Positions 6,063-15,034 are shown, counted from the first letter of the stretch. The stretch: DNA of 64,000 nt from Riemerella anatipestifer_E (GCF_009932355.1 NZ_LEKU01000023.1:27953-91952); one strand, 5' to 3'. Program-made: numbers and translations. Notes: generated by a model not told the origin, from the sequence alone.

Positions 6063-8588
6063 CTATTCCTCTGAATTTTCTTCAGATGGATTTACAGTCT
6101 CATCATTAGATTCTTCCATTTCTTCGTCCTCTACATCTTTCTCTGCCTCCACTTTTGCTACGGCTGCTATTTCATCATTATTTTTAAGATTAATCAGCCT
6201 TACACCTTGGGTATTTCTACCCATAACACGCATATTATCTACCGACATTCTTATTGCAACTCCTGATTTATTGATAATCATTAAATCGTTACCATCTACC
6301 ACTGATTGTATCGCAATAAGCTGACCTGTTTTTTCAGTAATGTTGAGAGTAATAACCCCTTTACCTCCACGGTTAGTAACACGATAGTCTTCTACTGCAG
6401 TTCTCTTACCATAGCCCTTTTCAGAAACTACCAAAACAGTTTCATTCTCTATGTCATTTACAACTATCATACCAATTACCTCGTCGTTGTCTTCTAGAGA
6501 AATACCTCTTACCCCAATGGAAGTTCTACCTACCGCTCTTGCTTTCTCTTCTGGGAAACGGATACATTTACCATTTTTAGTAGCTATCATTATCTCGGAG
6601 TTACCGTTGGTAAGTTTTGCTCCTAGAAGCTGGTCGTCCTCTCTAATTTCTATGGCGTGGATACCATTGGTTCTAGGCCTAGAGTAAGCCTCTAACGAAG
6701 TTTTCTTGATAGTTCCGTTTTTGGTAATCATTACCACATACATCTGCTTAACATACTCAGAGTCCTTTAAATCATTGGTTCTAATGTAAGCCTTGATTTT
6801 ATCATCAGGTTCTATATTGATTAAGTTCTGTATTGCTCTACCTTTAGCTGTTTTAGAACCTTCAGGAATTTCAAACACTCTCAACCAGTAGCACTTACCT
6901 TTTTCCGTAAAGAATAGCATATACTGGTGGTTGGTAGCAGAAACAATGTATTCTAAGAAATCTTCATCTCTTGTAGATGCCGCACGGTTCCCCACTCCGC
7001 CTCTACTCTGAGTTTTGTATTCTGAAAGGAGCGTTCTCTTGATGTATCCAGCGTGAGAAATAGTAAGTACCACCTCTTCGTTAGGAATGAAGTCTTCTAT
7101 AGACATTTCCCCTCCAGAGTAATCTATTTCCGTTCTTCTTTCATCACCATATTTTTCTTTAACTTCTAGCAATTCATCTTTGATGATTTGGTAGCGTCTA
7201 ACTTCGTTGGAAAGAATATCCTCTAAGTCGTTAATTAAATCCATAATGGCTTTGTATTCATCACGGATTTTATCTAGCTCCATACCTGTAAGCCTAGCTA
7301 ATCTTAAATCCAAAATGGCTTGAGCTTGTATGTCCGAAAGTTCAAACTCTGCAATCAAACCTTCTTTAGCGGCTTGCGGCGTTGCTGAATGTCTAATGAT
7401 AGAAATTGCCTTATCTAAAGTATCTTGAGTTGCAATAACTTTCATAAAACCTTCTAAGATATGAGCTCTTTCTCTCGCTTTTTTAAGCTCATACTGAGTT
7501 CTACGAATTACAATCTCGTGGCGATGCTCCACAAAGTGAACAATAATATCTTTTAAGTTAAGCTGTTGTGGTCTACCCTTTACTAAAGCAATATTATTAA
7601 CACTGAACGAAGTTTGTAACGCCGTATATTTATACAATAGGTTAAGAACTACATTAGGTATTGCATCGTTTTTAAGTTCATAAACCACACGCATACCTCT
7701 CCTATCAGACTCGTCTCTAATTTCGTGAATACCCTGTATTTTATCCTCTTTTACCAACTCTGATGTTCTAGCTATCATTTCAGCTTTATTCACCAAATAA
7801 GGGATTTCGGTAACGATAATGGCATTACGGTTTCCAATCTCTTCAAAAGCGACTTTAGCTCTTAATACAATTCGCCCTCTTCCTGTATGGAACGCATCTC
7901 TAACTCCGTCGTAGCCGTAGATAATTCCTCCCGTAGGGAAGTCAGGAGCGATGATATATTTCATTAACTCATCTATTTCTATCTCCTTATTATCTATATA
8001 AGCACAGATAGCGTCTACCGATTCCGATAAGTTATGAGGCGCCATATTAGTTGCCATACCTACCGCAATACCAGATGTACCATTTACTAAAAGGTTAGGA
8101 ATTTTAGTAGGCAACACTGTAGGCTCCTGTAAACTATCATCGAAGTTATTTTGAAAATCAACAGTTTCTTTATCTAAATCTGATAGAATTTCATCAGATA
8201 TTTTTTTCAGTCTAGCTTCGGTATAACGCATAGCTGCTGGTGGGTCGCCGTCCATAGAACCAAAATTACCCTGACCATCTACTTGCGGATACCTTAAACT
8301 CCATGGTTGTGCCATACGCACCATAGCGTCATAAACAGATCTATCACCATGTGGATGATATTTACCCAAAACATCTCCTACAATTCTGGCAGATTTTAAA
8401 TATTTTTTATTTGAAAAAACTCCCAATCCATACATACCATATAAAACCCTACGATGTACAGGCTTTAATCCGTCCCTTACATCTGGCAAGGCACGAGATA
8501 CAATAACGGACATTGAGTAGTCAATATAAGAGGACTTCATTTCGTCCACAATATTGATAGGTATTAACCTTTCTCCTTCTTTATGCAT
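6063..8588 (-). CDS. gyrA: DNA gyrase subunit A, with Arg at position 83
   Basis: This is the DNA-cleaving subunit of gyrase, which introduces negative supercoils. At 841 residues it has the winged-helix/breakage domain with the catalytic Tyr in RYTEARL (near residue 123), the tower and coiled coil, and a C-terminal beta-pinwheel. Pinwheel motifs are SRGGVGNRA and NRGGKGV, supporting GyrA over ParC, and the tail is acidic (many Glu/Asp). In the quinolone-resistance region the chain reads HPHGDRSVYDAMV, so residue 83 is Arg where Ser is usual, while Asp87 is kept. That substitution is a classic fluoroquinolone-resistance change. gyrB is divergent about 570 bases away. Confidence 0.96.
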   Translation of the reverse strand: MHKEGERLIPINIVDEMKSSYIDYSMSVIVSRALPDVRDGLKPVHRRVLYGMYGLGVFSNKKYLKSARIVGDVLGKYHPHGDRSVYDAMVRMAQPWSLRYPQVDGQGNFGSMDGDPPAAMRYTEARLKKISDEILSDLDKETVDFQNNFDDSLQEPTVLPTKIPNLLVNGTSGIAVGMATNMAPHNLSESVDAICAYIDNKEIEIDELMKYIIAPDFPTGGIIYGYDGVRDAFHTGRGRIVLRAKVAFEEIGNRNAIIVTEIPYLVNKAEMIARTSELVKEDKIQGIHEIRDESDRRGMRVVYELKNDAIPNVVLNLLYKYTALQTSFSVNNIALVKGRPQQLNLKDIIVHFVEHRHEIVIRRTQYELKKARERAHILEGFMKVIATQDTLDKAISIIRHSATPQAAKEGLIAEFELSDIQAQAILDLRLARLTGMELDKIRDEYKAIMDLINDLEDILSNEVRRYQIIKDELLEVKEKYGDERRTEIDYSGGEMSIEDFIPNEEVVLTISHAGYIKRTLLSEYKTQSRGGVGNRAASTRDEDFLEYIVSATNHQYMLFFTEKGKCYWLRVFEIPEGSKTAKGRAIQNLINIEPDDKIKAYIRTNDLKDSEYVKQMYVVMITKNGTIKKTSLEAYSRPRTNGIHAIEIREDDQLLGAKLTNGNSEIMIATKNGKCIRFPEEKARAVGRTSIGVRGISLEDNDEVIGMIVVNDIENETVLVVSEKGYGKRTAVEDYRVTNRGGKGVITLNITEKTGQLIAIQSVVDGNDLMIINKSGVAIRMSVDNMRVMGRNTQGVRLINLKNNDEIAAVAKVEAEKDVEDEEMEESNDETVNPSEENSEE

Positions 8589-8713
8589 AAGTCTTTTTTA
8601 TTATACTAAATAAATTATTACTTCAATTTTACATTAAAATCAAAGGGCTAATTTACAAAAAAATACCGATTTTTGCAGGATATTTTACTAATTTATTTAT
8701 AACACACTTAGAA

Positions 8714-9028
8714 ATGAGTATATTAAGTTTAACATTCCATTGTGAACAAGGAAACATATCCGAATGGAAAACATACTTCAACGAAAGTATCATAAGCCAT
8801 TATAGAGAAACCCCAAATTTAAAACATTATATTGCTTCCGAAGTAGAAACTGAAAGACTACAAGAAGGGACTAATTTTAATCTGTTACTTATTTTCGGAA
8901 CCACCGAAGACAGAACGAACTTTATTACAAATGAGTTACCTAATATCACTGTGGAAGTAGAAAAAATATTTGGTGATAGAGTTTTGGTTTTTGCTACATT
9001 ATTGAACCCAACAAATTCTAATCTTTAA
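8714..9028 (+). CDS. DUF4286 family protein
   Basis: A 104-residue cytoplasmic protein of ferredoxin-like alpha/beta pattern. It starts MSILSLTFHCEQ, has a central EVETERLQEG region, and ends in a strand VLVFATLLNP. I recognise it as the small DUF4286 protein of Bacteroidota, of unknown function. It lies between the divergent gyrA and gyrB, on the gyrB strand, with 126 bases to gyrB. The family assignment is probable; no role can be given. Confidence 0.75.
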   Translation: MSILSLTFHCEQGNISEWKTYFNESIISHYRETPNLKHYIASEVETERLQEGTNFNLLLIFGTTEDRTNFITNELPNITVEVEKIFGDRVLVFATLLNPTNSNL

Positions 9029-9119
9029 AAGTTGCAGAATTTCAATAAATAAAGATTTCATCAAATAAACTTAACGAGGATTAGCAAGAATTTTATTTTT
9101 ATCTCTTTTTTAAAATTTG

Positions 9120-9127
9120 TATATTTG
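9120..9127 (+). promoter_or_regulatory. gyrB promoter -7 element
   Basis: TATATTTG fully matches TAnnTTTG and lies 27 bases before the gyrB ATG, giving a predicted leader of about 23 bases. Confidence 0.55.
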
Positions 9128-9154
9128 TAATCTTTAAAAAAATCATAAAGAATA

Positions 9155-11089
9155 ATGAGTAATAAACAATATACAGCTAGTAGTATCCAATCTTTAGAAG
9201 GGATTGAACATGTGAGGCTAAGACCCTCTATGTACATTGGAGATGTGGGAGTGAGAGGTTTGCACCATTTGGTATATGAGGTTGTAGATAACTCTATAGA
9301 TGAGGCTTTAGCAGGATACTGCGATACCATTACAGTTACTATTCACGAGGGTAATTCTATTAGTGTAAAGGATAACGGACGAGGAATCCCTGTAGATTTT
9401 CACGAAAAAGAACAAAAATCTGCGCTAGAGGTAGTAATGACTAAAATAGGTGCTGGTGGTAAGTTTGATAAAGACTCTTACAAGGTTTCTGGTGGACTCC
9501 ACGGTGTGGGGGTTTCGTGTGTTAATGCTTTATCCACGAGTACCATTGCTACGGTTTACAGAGAAGGAAAAATTTATCAACAAAGATATTCTAAAGGTAG
9601 AGCTTTAGAAGATGTTCAAGAAATAGGAACTACCGATTATAGAGGTACAGAGGTTTTCTTTCAACCAGATGAAAGTATTTTCAACGAATTAGTTTATAAC
9701 TATGATACTCTTTCTGCTAGACTTAGAGAGTTAGCATTTTTGAATAAAGGTATCAATATCACTATTACAGACGAGAGAGTAAAAGACGAAAAAGGAGAAT
9801 TCTTAACAGAAACTTTCTTATCCGAAGGTGGTCTTAAAGAGTTTGTAGAGTTCATAGATGGTAACAGAGAATCCATTATGGAGAATGTTATCTTTATGGA
9901 AGGAGAAAGAGATGATATTCCTGTGGAAGTTGCTATGAGATATAACACTTCTTTCACGGAAAACTTACACTCGTATGTCAATAATATAAATACCCACGAA
10001 GGAGGTACGCATCTTACAGGATTTAGGCGAGCTCTTACAAGAACTCTTAAAAAATATGCAGACGACCTAGGTATTCCTCAAAAAGAGAAAGTGGAAATTA
10101 CGGGAGATGACTTCCGTGAAGGACTTACTGCCGTAATCTCTGTAAAAGTAATGGAGCCTCAGTTTGAAGGACAAACCAAAACAAAACTTGGTAATTCCGA
10201 GGTTTCTGGTGCGGTGGATAAAATAGTAGGCGAAATGCTTACCAACTTCCTAGAAGAAAATCCTACCGAAGCTAAACAGATTGTACAGAAAGTAGTTCTA
10301 GCAGCTAAGGCAAGACAGGCAGCTAAAAAAGCTAGAGAAATGGTACAGCGTAAATCTCCTATGGGAGGAGCAGGACTACCTGGTAAACTTTCGGATTGTT
10401 CATCAAAAGACCCAGCCGAATCAGAGATATTCCTTGTAGAGGGAGACTCTGCGGGAGGTACTGCAAAACAAGGAAGAGATAGACATTTTCAAGCTATTCT
10501 ACCATTGAGAGGTAAAATTCTTAATGTAGAAAAATCTATGATACACAAAGTTTACGAAAACGAGGAAATCAAAAATATCTATACTGCTTTAGGTGTAAGC
10601 GTTGGTACAGAGGAAGATAGCAAGGCTCTTAATTTAAGTAAACTTCGTTATCATAAAATTGTAATTATGACCGATGCCGATATTGACGGTTCTCATATCT
10701 CTACACTTATACTTACCTTCTTCTTCCGTTATATGAAGGAACTTATTGAGCAAGGTTATGTTTATATTGCATCTCCACCTTTATATCTTCTTAAAAAAGG
10801 TAACAAAAAGGTATATGCTTGGAATGAGAAAGAGCGAGAAGAAAAAACCTTAGAAATGTCTGCCGATGGTAAAGGCATAGAAGTACAAAGATATAAAGGT
10901 CTTGGGGAAATGAACCCTGAGCAGCTTTGGGAAACTACACTTAACCCAGAAAACAGAATTCTAAAGCAAGTGAATATAGAAAATGCGGGTGAAGCAGATA
11001 GAATCTTCTCTATGCTTATGGGAGATGAAGTACCTCCAAGAAGAGAATTTATAGAGAAAAATGCAGTTTATGCAAAAATAGACGCATAA
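9155..11089 (+). CDS. gyrB: DNA gyrase subunit B
   Basis: This is the ATPase subunit of gyrase. The 644-residue length is typical for gyrases without the enterobacterial insert. The GHKL ATPase domain shows VVDNSIDEALAG, DNGRGIPV and GGLHGVGVSCVNAL. The transducer domain carries the catalytic-loop QTKTKLGN. The TOPRIM domain has EGDSAGG, PLRGKILNVEK and DADIDGSHI, and the C-terminal tail has RYKGLGEMNPEQLWETT. The quinolone-associated TOPRIM segment looks wild type. It is transcribed alone, ends at a bidirectional terminator, and is divergent from gyrA. Confidence 0.97.
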   Translation: MSNKQYTASSIQSLEGIEHVRLRPSMYIGDVGVRGLHHLVYEVVDNSIDEALAGYCDTITVTIHEGNSISVKDNGRGIPVDFHEKEQKSALEVVMTKIGAGGKFDKDSYKVSGGLHGVGVSCVNALSTSTIATVYREGKIYQQRYSKGRALEDVQEIGTTDYRGTEVFFQPDESIFNELVYNYDTLSARLRELAFLNKGINITITDERVKDEKGEFLTETFLSEGGLKEFVEFIDGNRESIMENVIFMEGERDDIPVEVAMRYNTSFTENLHSYVNNINTHEGGTHLTGFRRALTRTLKKYADDLGIPQKEKVEITGDDFREGLTAVISVKVMEPQFEGQTKTKLGNSEVSGAVDKIVGEMLTNFLEENPTEAKQIVQKVVLAAKARQAAKKAREMVQRKSPMGGAGLPGKLSDCSSKDPAESEIFLVEGDSAGGTAKQGRDRHFQAILPLRGKILNVEKSMIHKVYENEEIKNIYTALGVSVGTEEDSKALNLSKLRYHKIVIMTDADIDGSHISTLILTFFFRYMKELIEQGYVYIASPPLYLLKKGNKKVYAWNEKEREEKTLEMSADGKGIEVQRYKGLGEMNPEQLWETTLNPENRILKQVNIENAGEADRIFSMLMGDEVPPRREFIEKNAVYAKIDA

Positions 11090-11116
11090 TTAAAAACTGT
11101 TTTTCAAAGTAATAAT

Positions 11117-11145
11117 AAAAAGCCAAGTTCAATTCTTGGCTTTTT
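11117..11145. terminator. Bidirectional terminator between gyrB and ssb
   Basis: The arms AAAAAGCCAAG and CTTGGCTTTTT are perfectly complementary around a 7-base loop, with A and T tracts suitable for both converging genes. Confidence 0.8.
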
Positions 11146-11167
11146 TCATTTCTATATAACCTCCATT

Positions 11168-11494
11168 TTATTTAGCTCTTCCCAAAAGCAGGATATCGTT
11201 AGCTATAATTTCGGTAACATAGCGTTTATTTCCTTCTTTATCATCATAACTTCGGTAGGTTAGCTTCCCTTCAATAGCTATCTCTTTACCTTTGGTAACA
11301 TACTTTTCTATAATTTCTGCTAGTCCTCCCCAAGCCACCACTTTATGCCATTCCGTCTGCTCTACCCTCTCTCCTTGTGCATTTTTGTAAATTTCGTTAG
11401 TAGCTATAGAAAGATGAGCTACTTTAGTATTATTAACCTCTTTAATTTCTGGCGTGTTACCCACATTACCAATAAGTTGAACCTTGTTTTTCAT
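11168..11494 (-). CDS. ssb: Short single-stranded DNA-binding protein
   Basis: A 108-residue OB-fold protein. It contains MNKV-like NKVQLIGNVGNTPEI, the central TEWHKVVAWGGLAEI and the strand IAIEGKLTYRSYDD, all typical of bacterial SSB. It stops directly after the OB fold (ILLLGRAK) and lacks the disordered linker and acidic DDDLPF-type tip by which standard SSB recruits repair and replication proteins. It is therefore likely a paralogue, for example for recombination or uptake, with a full-length SSB elsewhere in the genome. It converges with gyrB. Confidence 0.88.
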   Translation of the reverse strand: MKNKVQLIGNVGNTPEIKEVNNTKVAHLSIATNEIYKNAQGERVEQTEWHKVVAWGGLAEIIEKYVTKGKEIAIEGKLTYRSYDDKEGNKRYVTEIIANDILLLGRAK

Positions 11495-11696
11495 AATAGA
11501 TTTATTTTTAAATTATACTTTAGCTTCTATGAATAAAAGTCTTTTACATTCACAAGGCAAAGATGAGCTATCGTCAGAATAATACTCGGTATAAAATTAT
11601 TTACTTTCGACTAAAACCATTTGTAACCGATTGTTGTCGTATAGTTAGCAATGATATTTAGAGTTAAGCCCTATTCCTAATATGCTTTTTTTTCAC

Positions 11697-11704
11697 TATC
11701 TTTG
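11697..11704 (+). promoter_or_regulatory. Promoter -7 element of the DUF1599 operon
   Basis: TATCTTTG, a full match to TAnnTTTG, lies 19 bases before the DUF1599 gene ATG. It likely drives the DUF1599 - DoxX-like - TerB-like - tpiA operon. Confidence 0.55.
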
Positions 11705-11723
11705 AAGAGTAATAACACAGTAT

Positions 11724-12269
11724 ATGCAGAATACTTCGAAACAATACGACAAAATTATAAACCTCTGTAAAGATTTATTTGAGAAGAAACTTCAAGATTA
11801 CGGTGCAGCATGGCGAGTGCTACGCCCAAGTTCTATCACGGACCAAATTTTTATTAAAATCAATAGGATAAGAACGCTCCAAATGACCGAAAAAAGAATG
11901 GTGGAAGAATCGGAGGAAGCAGAGTTTATAGCGATAGTTAATTACGCTGTCATAGGTCTTATTCAATTAGAAAAAGGGTTATCAGAAAATTTAGATACTG
12001 ATACTGAAGAAATTTTAAACTTGTATCAACATTACACCAACGAAGCTAAAGCGCTAATGCAGAGAAAAAACCACGACTATGGCGAAGCGTGGAGAAGTAT
12101 GAGAATTTCCTCTATTACAGATTTAATCTATCAAAAGGTACTTCGTACTAAACAAATAGAAGATAATAATGGACACACTTTAGTTTCGGAAGGGCTAGAT
12201 GCTAACTATTTTGATATGCTTAATTACGCTGTATTCTGTCTCATAAAAATGAACGAACAAAATGCTTAA
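11724..12269 (+). CDS. DUF1599 protein with two domain copies
   Basis: A 181-residue cytoplasmic protein made of two clearly related halves. The first (about residues 8-90) has KLQDYGAAWRVLRPSSITDQI and a later FIAIVNYAVIGLIQLE. The second (about 100-178) has KNHDYGEAWRSMRISSITDLI and YFDMLNYAVFCLIKM. DUF1599 is known as a nucleotide-modification-associated domain from phage contexts, but in flavobacteria it sits in a housekeeping operon. The conserved D-Y-G-x-A-W suggests a binding site in each half. Its biochemical role is unknown. The last 8 bases overlap the next gene, implying coupled translation. Confidence 0.85.
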   Translation: MQNTSKQYDKIINLCKDLFEKKLQDYGAAWRVLRPSSITDQIFIKINRIRTLQMTEKRMVEESEEAEFIAIVNYAVIGLIQLEKGLSENLDTDTEEILNLYQHYTNEAKALMQRKNHDYGEAWRSMRISSITDLIYQKVLRTKQIEDNNGHTLVSEGLDANYFDMLNYAVFCLIKMNEQNA

Positions 12270-13335
12270 ACGCTTACTAAGAATCGTTGTCGCTCTTATT
12301 TTTATTGCTTCAGGTTTTGTTAAAGCAGTAGATGTTAAGGGGTTTTCATTCAAATTAGAAGAATATTTTTCTCCTCAAGTCTTTAATATTGAGATACTAG
12401 AGAGTTGGGCTCTTCCAATCGCTTTTTTTATAGTGATTTTGGAACTTATTTTAGGAATTTTATTACTATTAAAAATTTCAGTAAGAAAGGTTCTATTAGC
12501 GTTGATTGGGCTGTGTGTATTCTTTGCTTTTCTCACTTTCTATTCAGCTTATTTTAATGTGGTTACAGATTGTGGTTGTTTCGGAGATGCTATTAAATTT
12601 ACACCTTGGCAAAGCTTCTGGAAAGACATTGTGCTTCTCGCCCTACTCCTTCTACTCTACTTTGCATATAGAGATAAGACACCTACTTCCTTCGTTAGAG
12701 CAAGAGGTTCTGTACTGTTTTTAGGAACAATAGTTTCTCTATGGATAATGCTTCACGGGATTAAACATGAGCCTATTATTGATTTTAGAGATTATAAAAT
12801 AGGAACAGATTTAAAGTCTGAAAAGAAAAAGATTGAAGAAAATCCATCTGAATACAAGACTTTTTATACCCTTGAACATAAAAAAACTAAAGAGATTATA
12901 AAAGTTAATCAAGACGATTACATCAACCAAAACTATTGGCAAAATCCTGATTGGGTAATCCAAGAAGACAAAACCACTTCCGAGGTAGTGAAAGAAGGCT
13001 ATGCGTCTGAAATTGTAAAATTTAAAATAGAAGACCTGCACGGTAATGATATTACAGATAGCCTTATGCAAGCTCCAAAAACGGTTTTGGTATTTAGCTA
13101 TAAACCCACCGAGGTAGATGCTAATCTCTTAGAAGCGGTAGAAAATAAAGTTTCCAAGCACCGCAAAACAGTAGTTTATGGAGTTTCTACGGCACAAAAC
13201 ACATTTAAAACACTACCAAATGCAATGATGGACGGCACAGCTATCAAGACCATAGCTAGGAGCAATCCTTTCGTACTCGTTCTAGAAAATGGGAAAATTA
13301 CTGATAAAAAAAGTGCAAAAGATTATATAAATTAA
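12262..13335 (+). CDS. DoxX/MauE-like membrane protein with C-terminal soluble domain
   Basis: A 357-residue protein of the type annotated as BT_3928 family in Bacteroidota. Four hydrophobic segments lie in the first 160 residues, with the DoxX/MauE-like pattern IFIASGFVKAVD at the start and a Cys pair in DCGCFGDAI near residues 103-109. The C-terminal half (about 170-357) is soluble. Its end (KTVLVFSYKPTE, NPFVLVLENGKITDKK) has a thioredoxin-like strand pattern but no CxxC. It overlaps the DUF1599 gene by 8 bases and precedes a TerB-like gene and tpiA. A redox or membrane-quality role is plausible but unproven. Confidence 0.8.
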   Translation: MLKRLLRIVVALIFIASGFVKAVDVKGFSFKLEEYFSPQVFNIEILESWALPIAFFIVILELILGILLLLKISVRKVLLALIGLCVFFAFLTFYSAYFNVVTDCGCFGDAIKFTPWQSFWKDIVLLALLLLLYFAYRDKTPTSFVRARGSVLFLGTIVSLWIMLHGIKHEPIIDFRDYKIGTDLKSEKKKIEENPSEYKTFYTLEHKKTKEIIKVNQDDYINQNYWQNPDWVIQEDKTTSEVVKEGYASEIVKFKIEDLHGNDITDSLMQAPKTVLVFSYKPTEVDANLLEAVENKVSKHRKTVVYGVSTAQNTFKTLPNAMMDGTAIKTIARSNPFVLVLENGKITDKKSAKDYIN

Positions 13336-13353
13336 CTATACAACAAAAATAAA

Positions 13354-13704
13354 ATGCAAAAATCAAACAAATCTATAGCAGGTTATCATTTGTTAATGAT
13401 TCTCTCTGCAGTGGACTACGAAGTACAGCCAGAGGAAGGCATCGTTATCCAAAAGTACCTTGCTGATGAGTTTCCGTTCAGAATCAATTTAGATAACGAG
13501 TTGGAAGTCATTGCAACGCTACAACCAGAAGCGTGGAAAGACCATTTTGAGTTTCATGCTCGTTGTTTCTTAGATGATTCTACCGAAGCCGAGAGAAAGA
13601 AATTTGCAAAGTTTGCAAAAACACTCATTAAAGCAGATAATGAGGTTACAGAAAGAGAACACCAGTTCTACAAACTAATGAAAACTATTTGGAAATTAGA
13701 CTAA
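13354..13704 (+). CDS. TerB-like protein
   Basis: A 116-residue, all-helical, acidic cytoplasmic protein. The pattern GYHLLMILSAVDYEVQPEEG at the start and a later LIKADNEVTEREHQFYKLM match the TerB fold, in which acidic residues at helix ends may bind metal. Although TerB is named for tellurite resistance, single TerB proteins are widespread and mostly of unknown role. It lies 18 bases after the DoxX-like gene and 18 bases before tpiA, in the same operon. Confidence 0.75.
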   Translation: MQKSNKSIAGYHLLMILSAVDYEVQPEEGIVIQKYLADEFPFRINLDNELEVIATLQPEAWKDHFEFHARCFLDDSTEAERKKFAKFAKTLIKADNEVTEREHQFYKLMKTIWKLD

Positions 13705-13722
13705 TCTTAAAGCATTGATATT

Positions 13723-14478
13723 ATGAGAAAAAACATTGTAGCAGGAAACTGGAAAATGAATAAAGATTTTTCAGAAGCTAAAGAGCTTATGCAACAGCTA
13801 TCCAATTATACTAGCACACACACACCTAACTGCAAGGTAATGATAGCGCCACCAGCTCTTTATCTTACCACAGCTAAAGATATTTTTAAAAATAAAGAGG
13901 TAGAAGTATATGCTCAGGATATTTCCGAACACGAATCTGGAGCTTATACAGGAGAAATCTCTGCTGCTATGATAGCTTCTGTAAACTTAGATGGGAGCAT
14001 TATTGCTCATTCTGAACGCAGACAATACCACGGAGAAACCGATAGCCATGCTAATAGAAAAGTAAAAACTTTATTAGATAAAGGGCTTACACCTATCTAC
14101 TGTAATGGCGAAAATTTGGAAGAAAGAAAATCTGGTAAGTATTTAGAGGTTATCAAAAATCAAACACAAACGGCTTTGTTTACTCTAAGTGCCGAGGAAA
14201 TAAAGAAAGTGGTTATAGCTTACGAGCCTGTATGGGCAATAGGTACTGGAGAAACTGCTACTGCAGAGCAGGCTCAAGAGGTACATGCTTTTATTAGAAA
14301 TATGATAGCAGAAAAATATGGCAAGGAAGTGGCAGATGAAGTATCTATCCTTTATGGAGGTTCTGTAAAGCCAAGTAATGCTAAAGAAATTTTCTCTCAG
14401 CCTGATGTAGACGGTGGTCTTATAGGTGGTGCCGCTTTGAATATAGAAGATTTCTCAAAAATAATAGAGGCTTTCTAA
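13723..14478 (+). CDS. tpiA: Triosephosphate isomerase
   Basis: This glycolytic enzyme interconverts glyceraldehyde 3-phosphate and dihydroxyacetone phosphate. The 251-residue length is standard for the TIM barrel. Catalytic residues are visible: Lys in AGNWKMN (residues 6-12), His in IAHSERRQYHGE, and Glu in AYEPVWAIGTG. The phosphate-gripping loop follows as GTGETATAEQAQE, with SILYGGSVKP and GGLIGGAAL near the end. It is the last gene of the operon starting with DUF1599 and is followed by a strong terminator. Confidence 0.97.
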   Translation: MRKNIVAGNWKMNKDFSEAKELMQQLSNYTSTHTPNCKVMIAPPALYLTTAKDIFKNKEVEVYAQDISEHESGAYTGEISAAMIASVNLDGSIIAHSERRQYHGETDSHANRKVKTLLDKGLTPIYCNGENLEERKSGKYLEVIKNQTQTALFTLSAEEIKKVVIAYEPVWAIGTGETATAEQAQEVHAFIRNMIAEKYGKEVADEVSILYGGSVKPSNAKEIFSQPDVDGGLIGGAALNIEDFSKIIEAF

Positions 14479-14511
14479 AAGAAGCTAATATTTTTTTGAC
14501 TTTAACAATAG

Positions 14512-14545
14512 AAAACTGAGAGCCATAAAAACTCTCAGTTTTTTT
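14512..14545 (+). terminator. Terminator after tpiA
   Basis: The arms AAAACTGAGAG (14512-14522) and CTCTCAGTTTT (14532-14542) are perfectly complementary, followed by a T run. Confidence 0.85.
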
Positions 14546-14642
14546 TTAATAAATTTCATTACTAAAATAAAGAAAGAAAAAGACGGTGAAATAGTTTTCA
14601 ATTCTGAAATTTTGTTTAATTTAGTCGTAAACTTGCTTAATA

Positions 14643-14942
14643 ATGAAAATTTTATCGTATCTTTTCATAATATCTGTGATATTATCCTGCCATACAGCTA
14701 AACAGTCTGAAGTTGTAGATTACTATCCTAGTCCCAGTATACCTAATTTAGAAAACAACTCAAAAAACATAGTATTTCTGTATAAAAAAAGAGAAATTTC
14801 ATCTCAACAATTCTTTCGGTTGGCTAATAATAAAAAGAATTTATCTATCATTATTATCAAAGACCCCAATAGAATAAGAAGTATGAACTATAACCCTACG
14901 GTTATACATAATATAGTATTGGCAAAACCTGGTAGAAAATAA
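14643..14942 (+). CDS. Small hypothetical lipoprotein
   Basis: A 99-residue protein with a lipoprotein signal peptide: a short basic start, a hydrophobic core and the lipobox ILSC with the lipidated Cys near residue 16. The mature part is basic and Asn/Lys-rich (NLENNSKNIVFLYKKRE) and ends in PGRK. I do not recognise a family. It stands alone between the tpiA terminator and another terminator, with no obvious TAnnTTTG box. It may be lineage-specific. Confidence 0.6.
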   Translation: MKILSYLFIISVILSCHTAKQSEVVDYYPSPSIPNLENNSKNIVFLYKKREISSQQFFRLANNKKNLSIIIIKDPNRIRSMNYNPTVIHNIVLAKPGRK

Positions 14943-14971
14943 GTAATTTTTAATCTCACATAAAATAAATA

Positions 14972-15009
14972 AAAAATAGGCTACTCTTTTTATAGGGCAG
15001 CCTATTTTT
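14972..15009. terminator. Bidirectional terminator
   Basis: The arms AAAAATAGGCT (14972-14982) and AGCCTATTTTT (14999-15009) are perfectly complementary. The hairpin lies between the convergent lipoprotein gene and the GT117 gene. Confidence 0.75.
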
Positions 15010-15034
15010 CTATATTCTATAAGTTCTTATATAA

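Noticed and set aside
9061..9330. Antisense open frame over the gyrB start
   Set aside because: It is complementary to the gyrB promoter and first codons and has no independent support.
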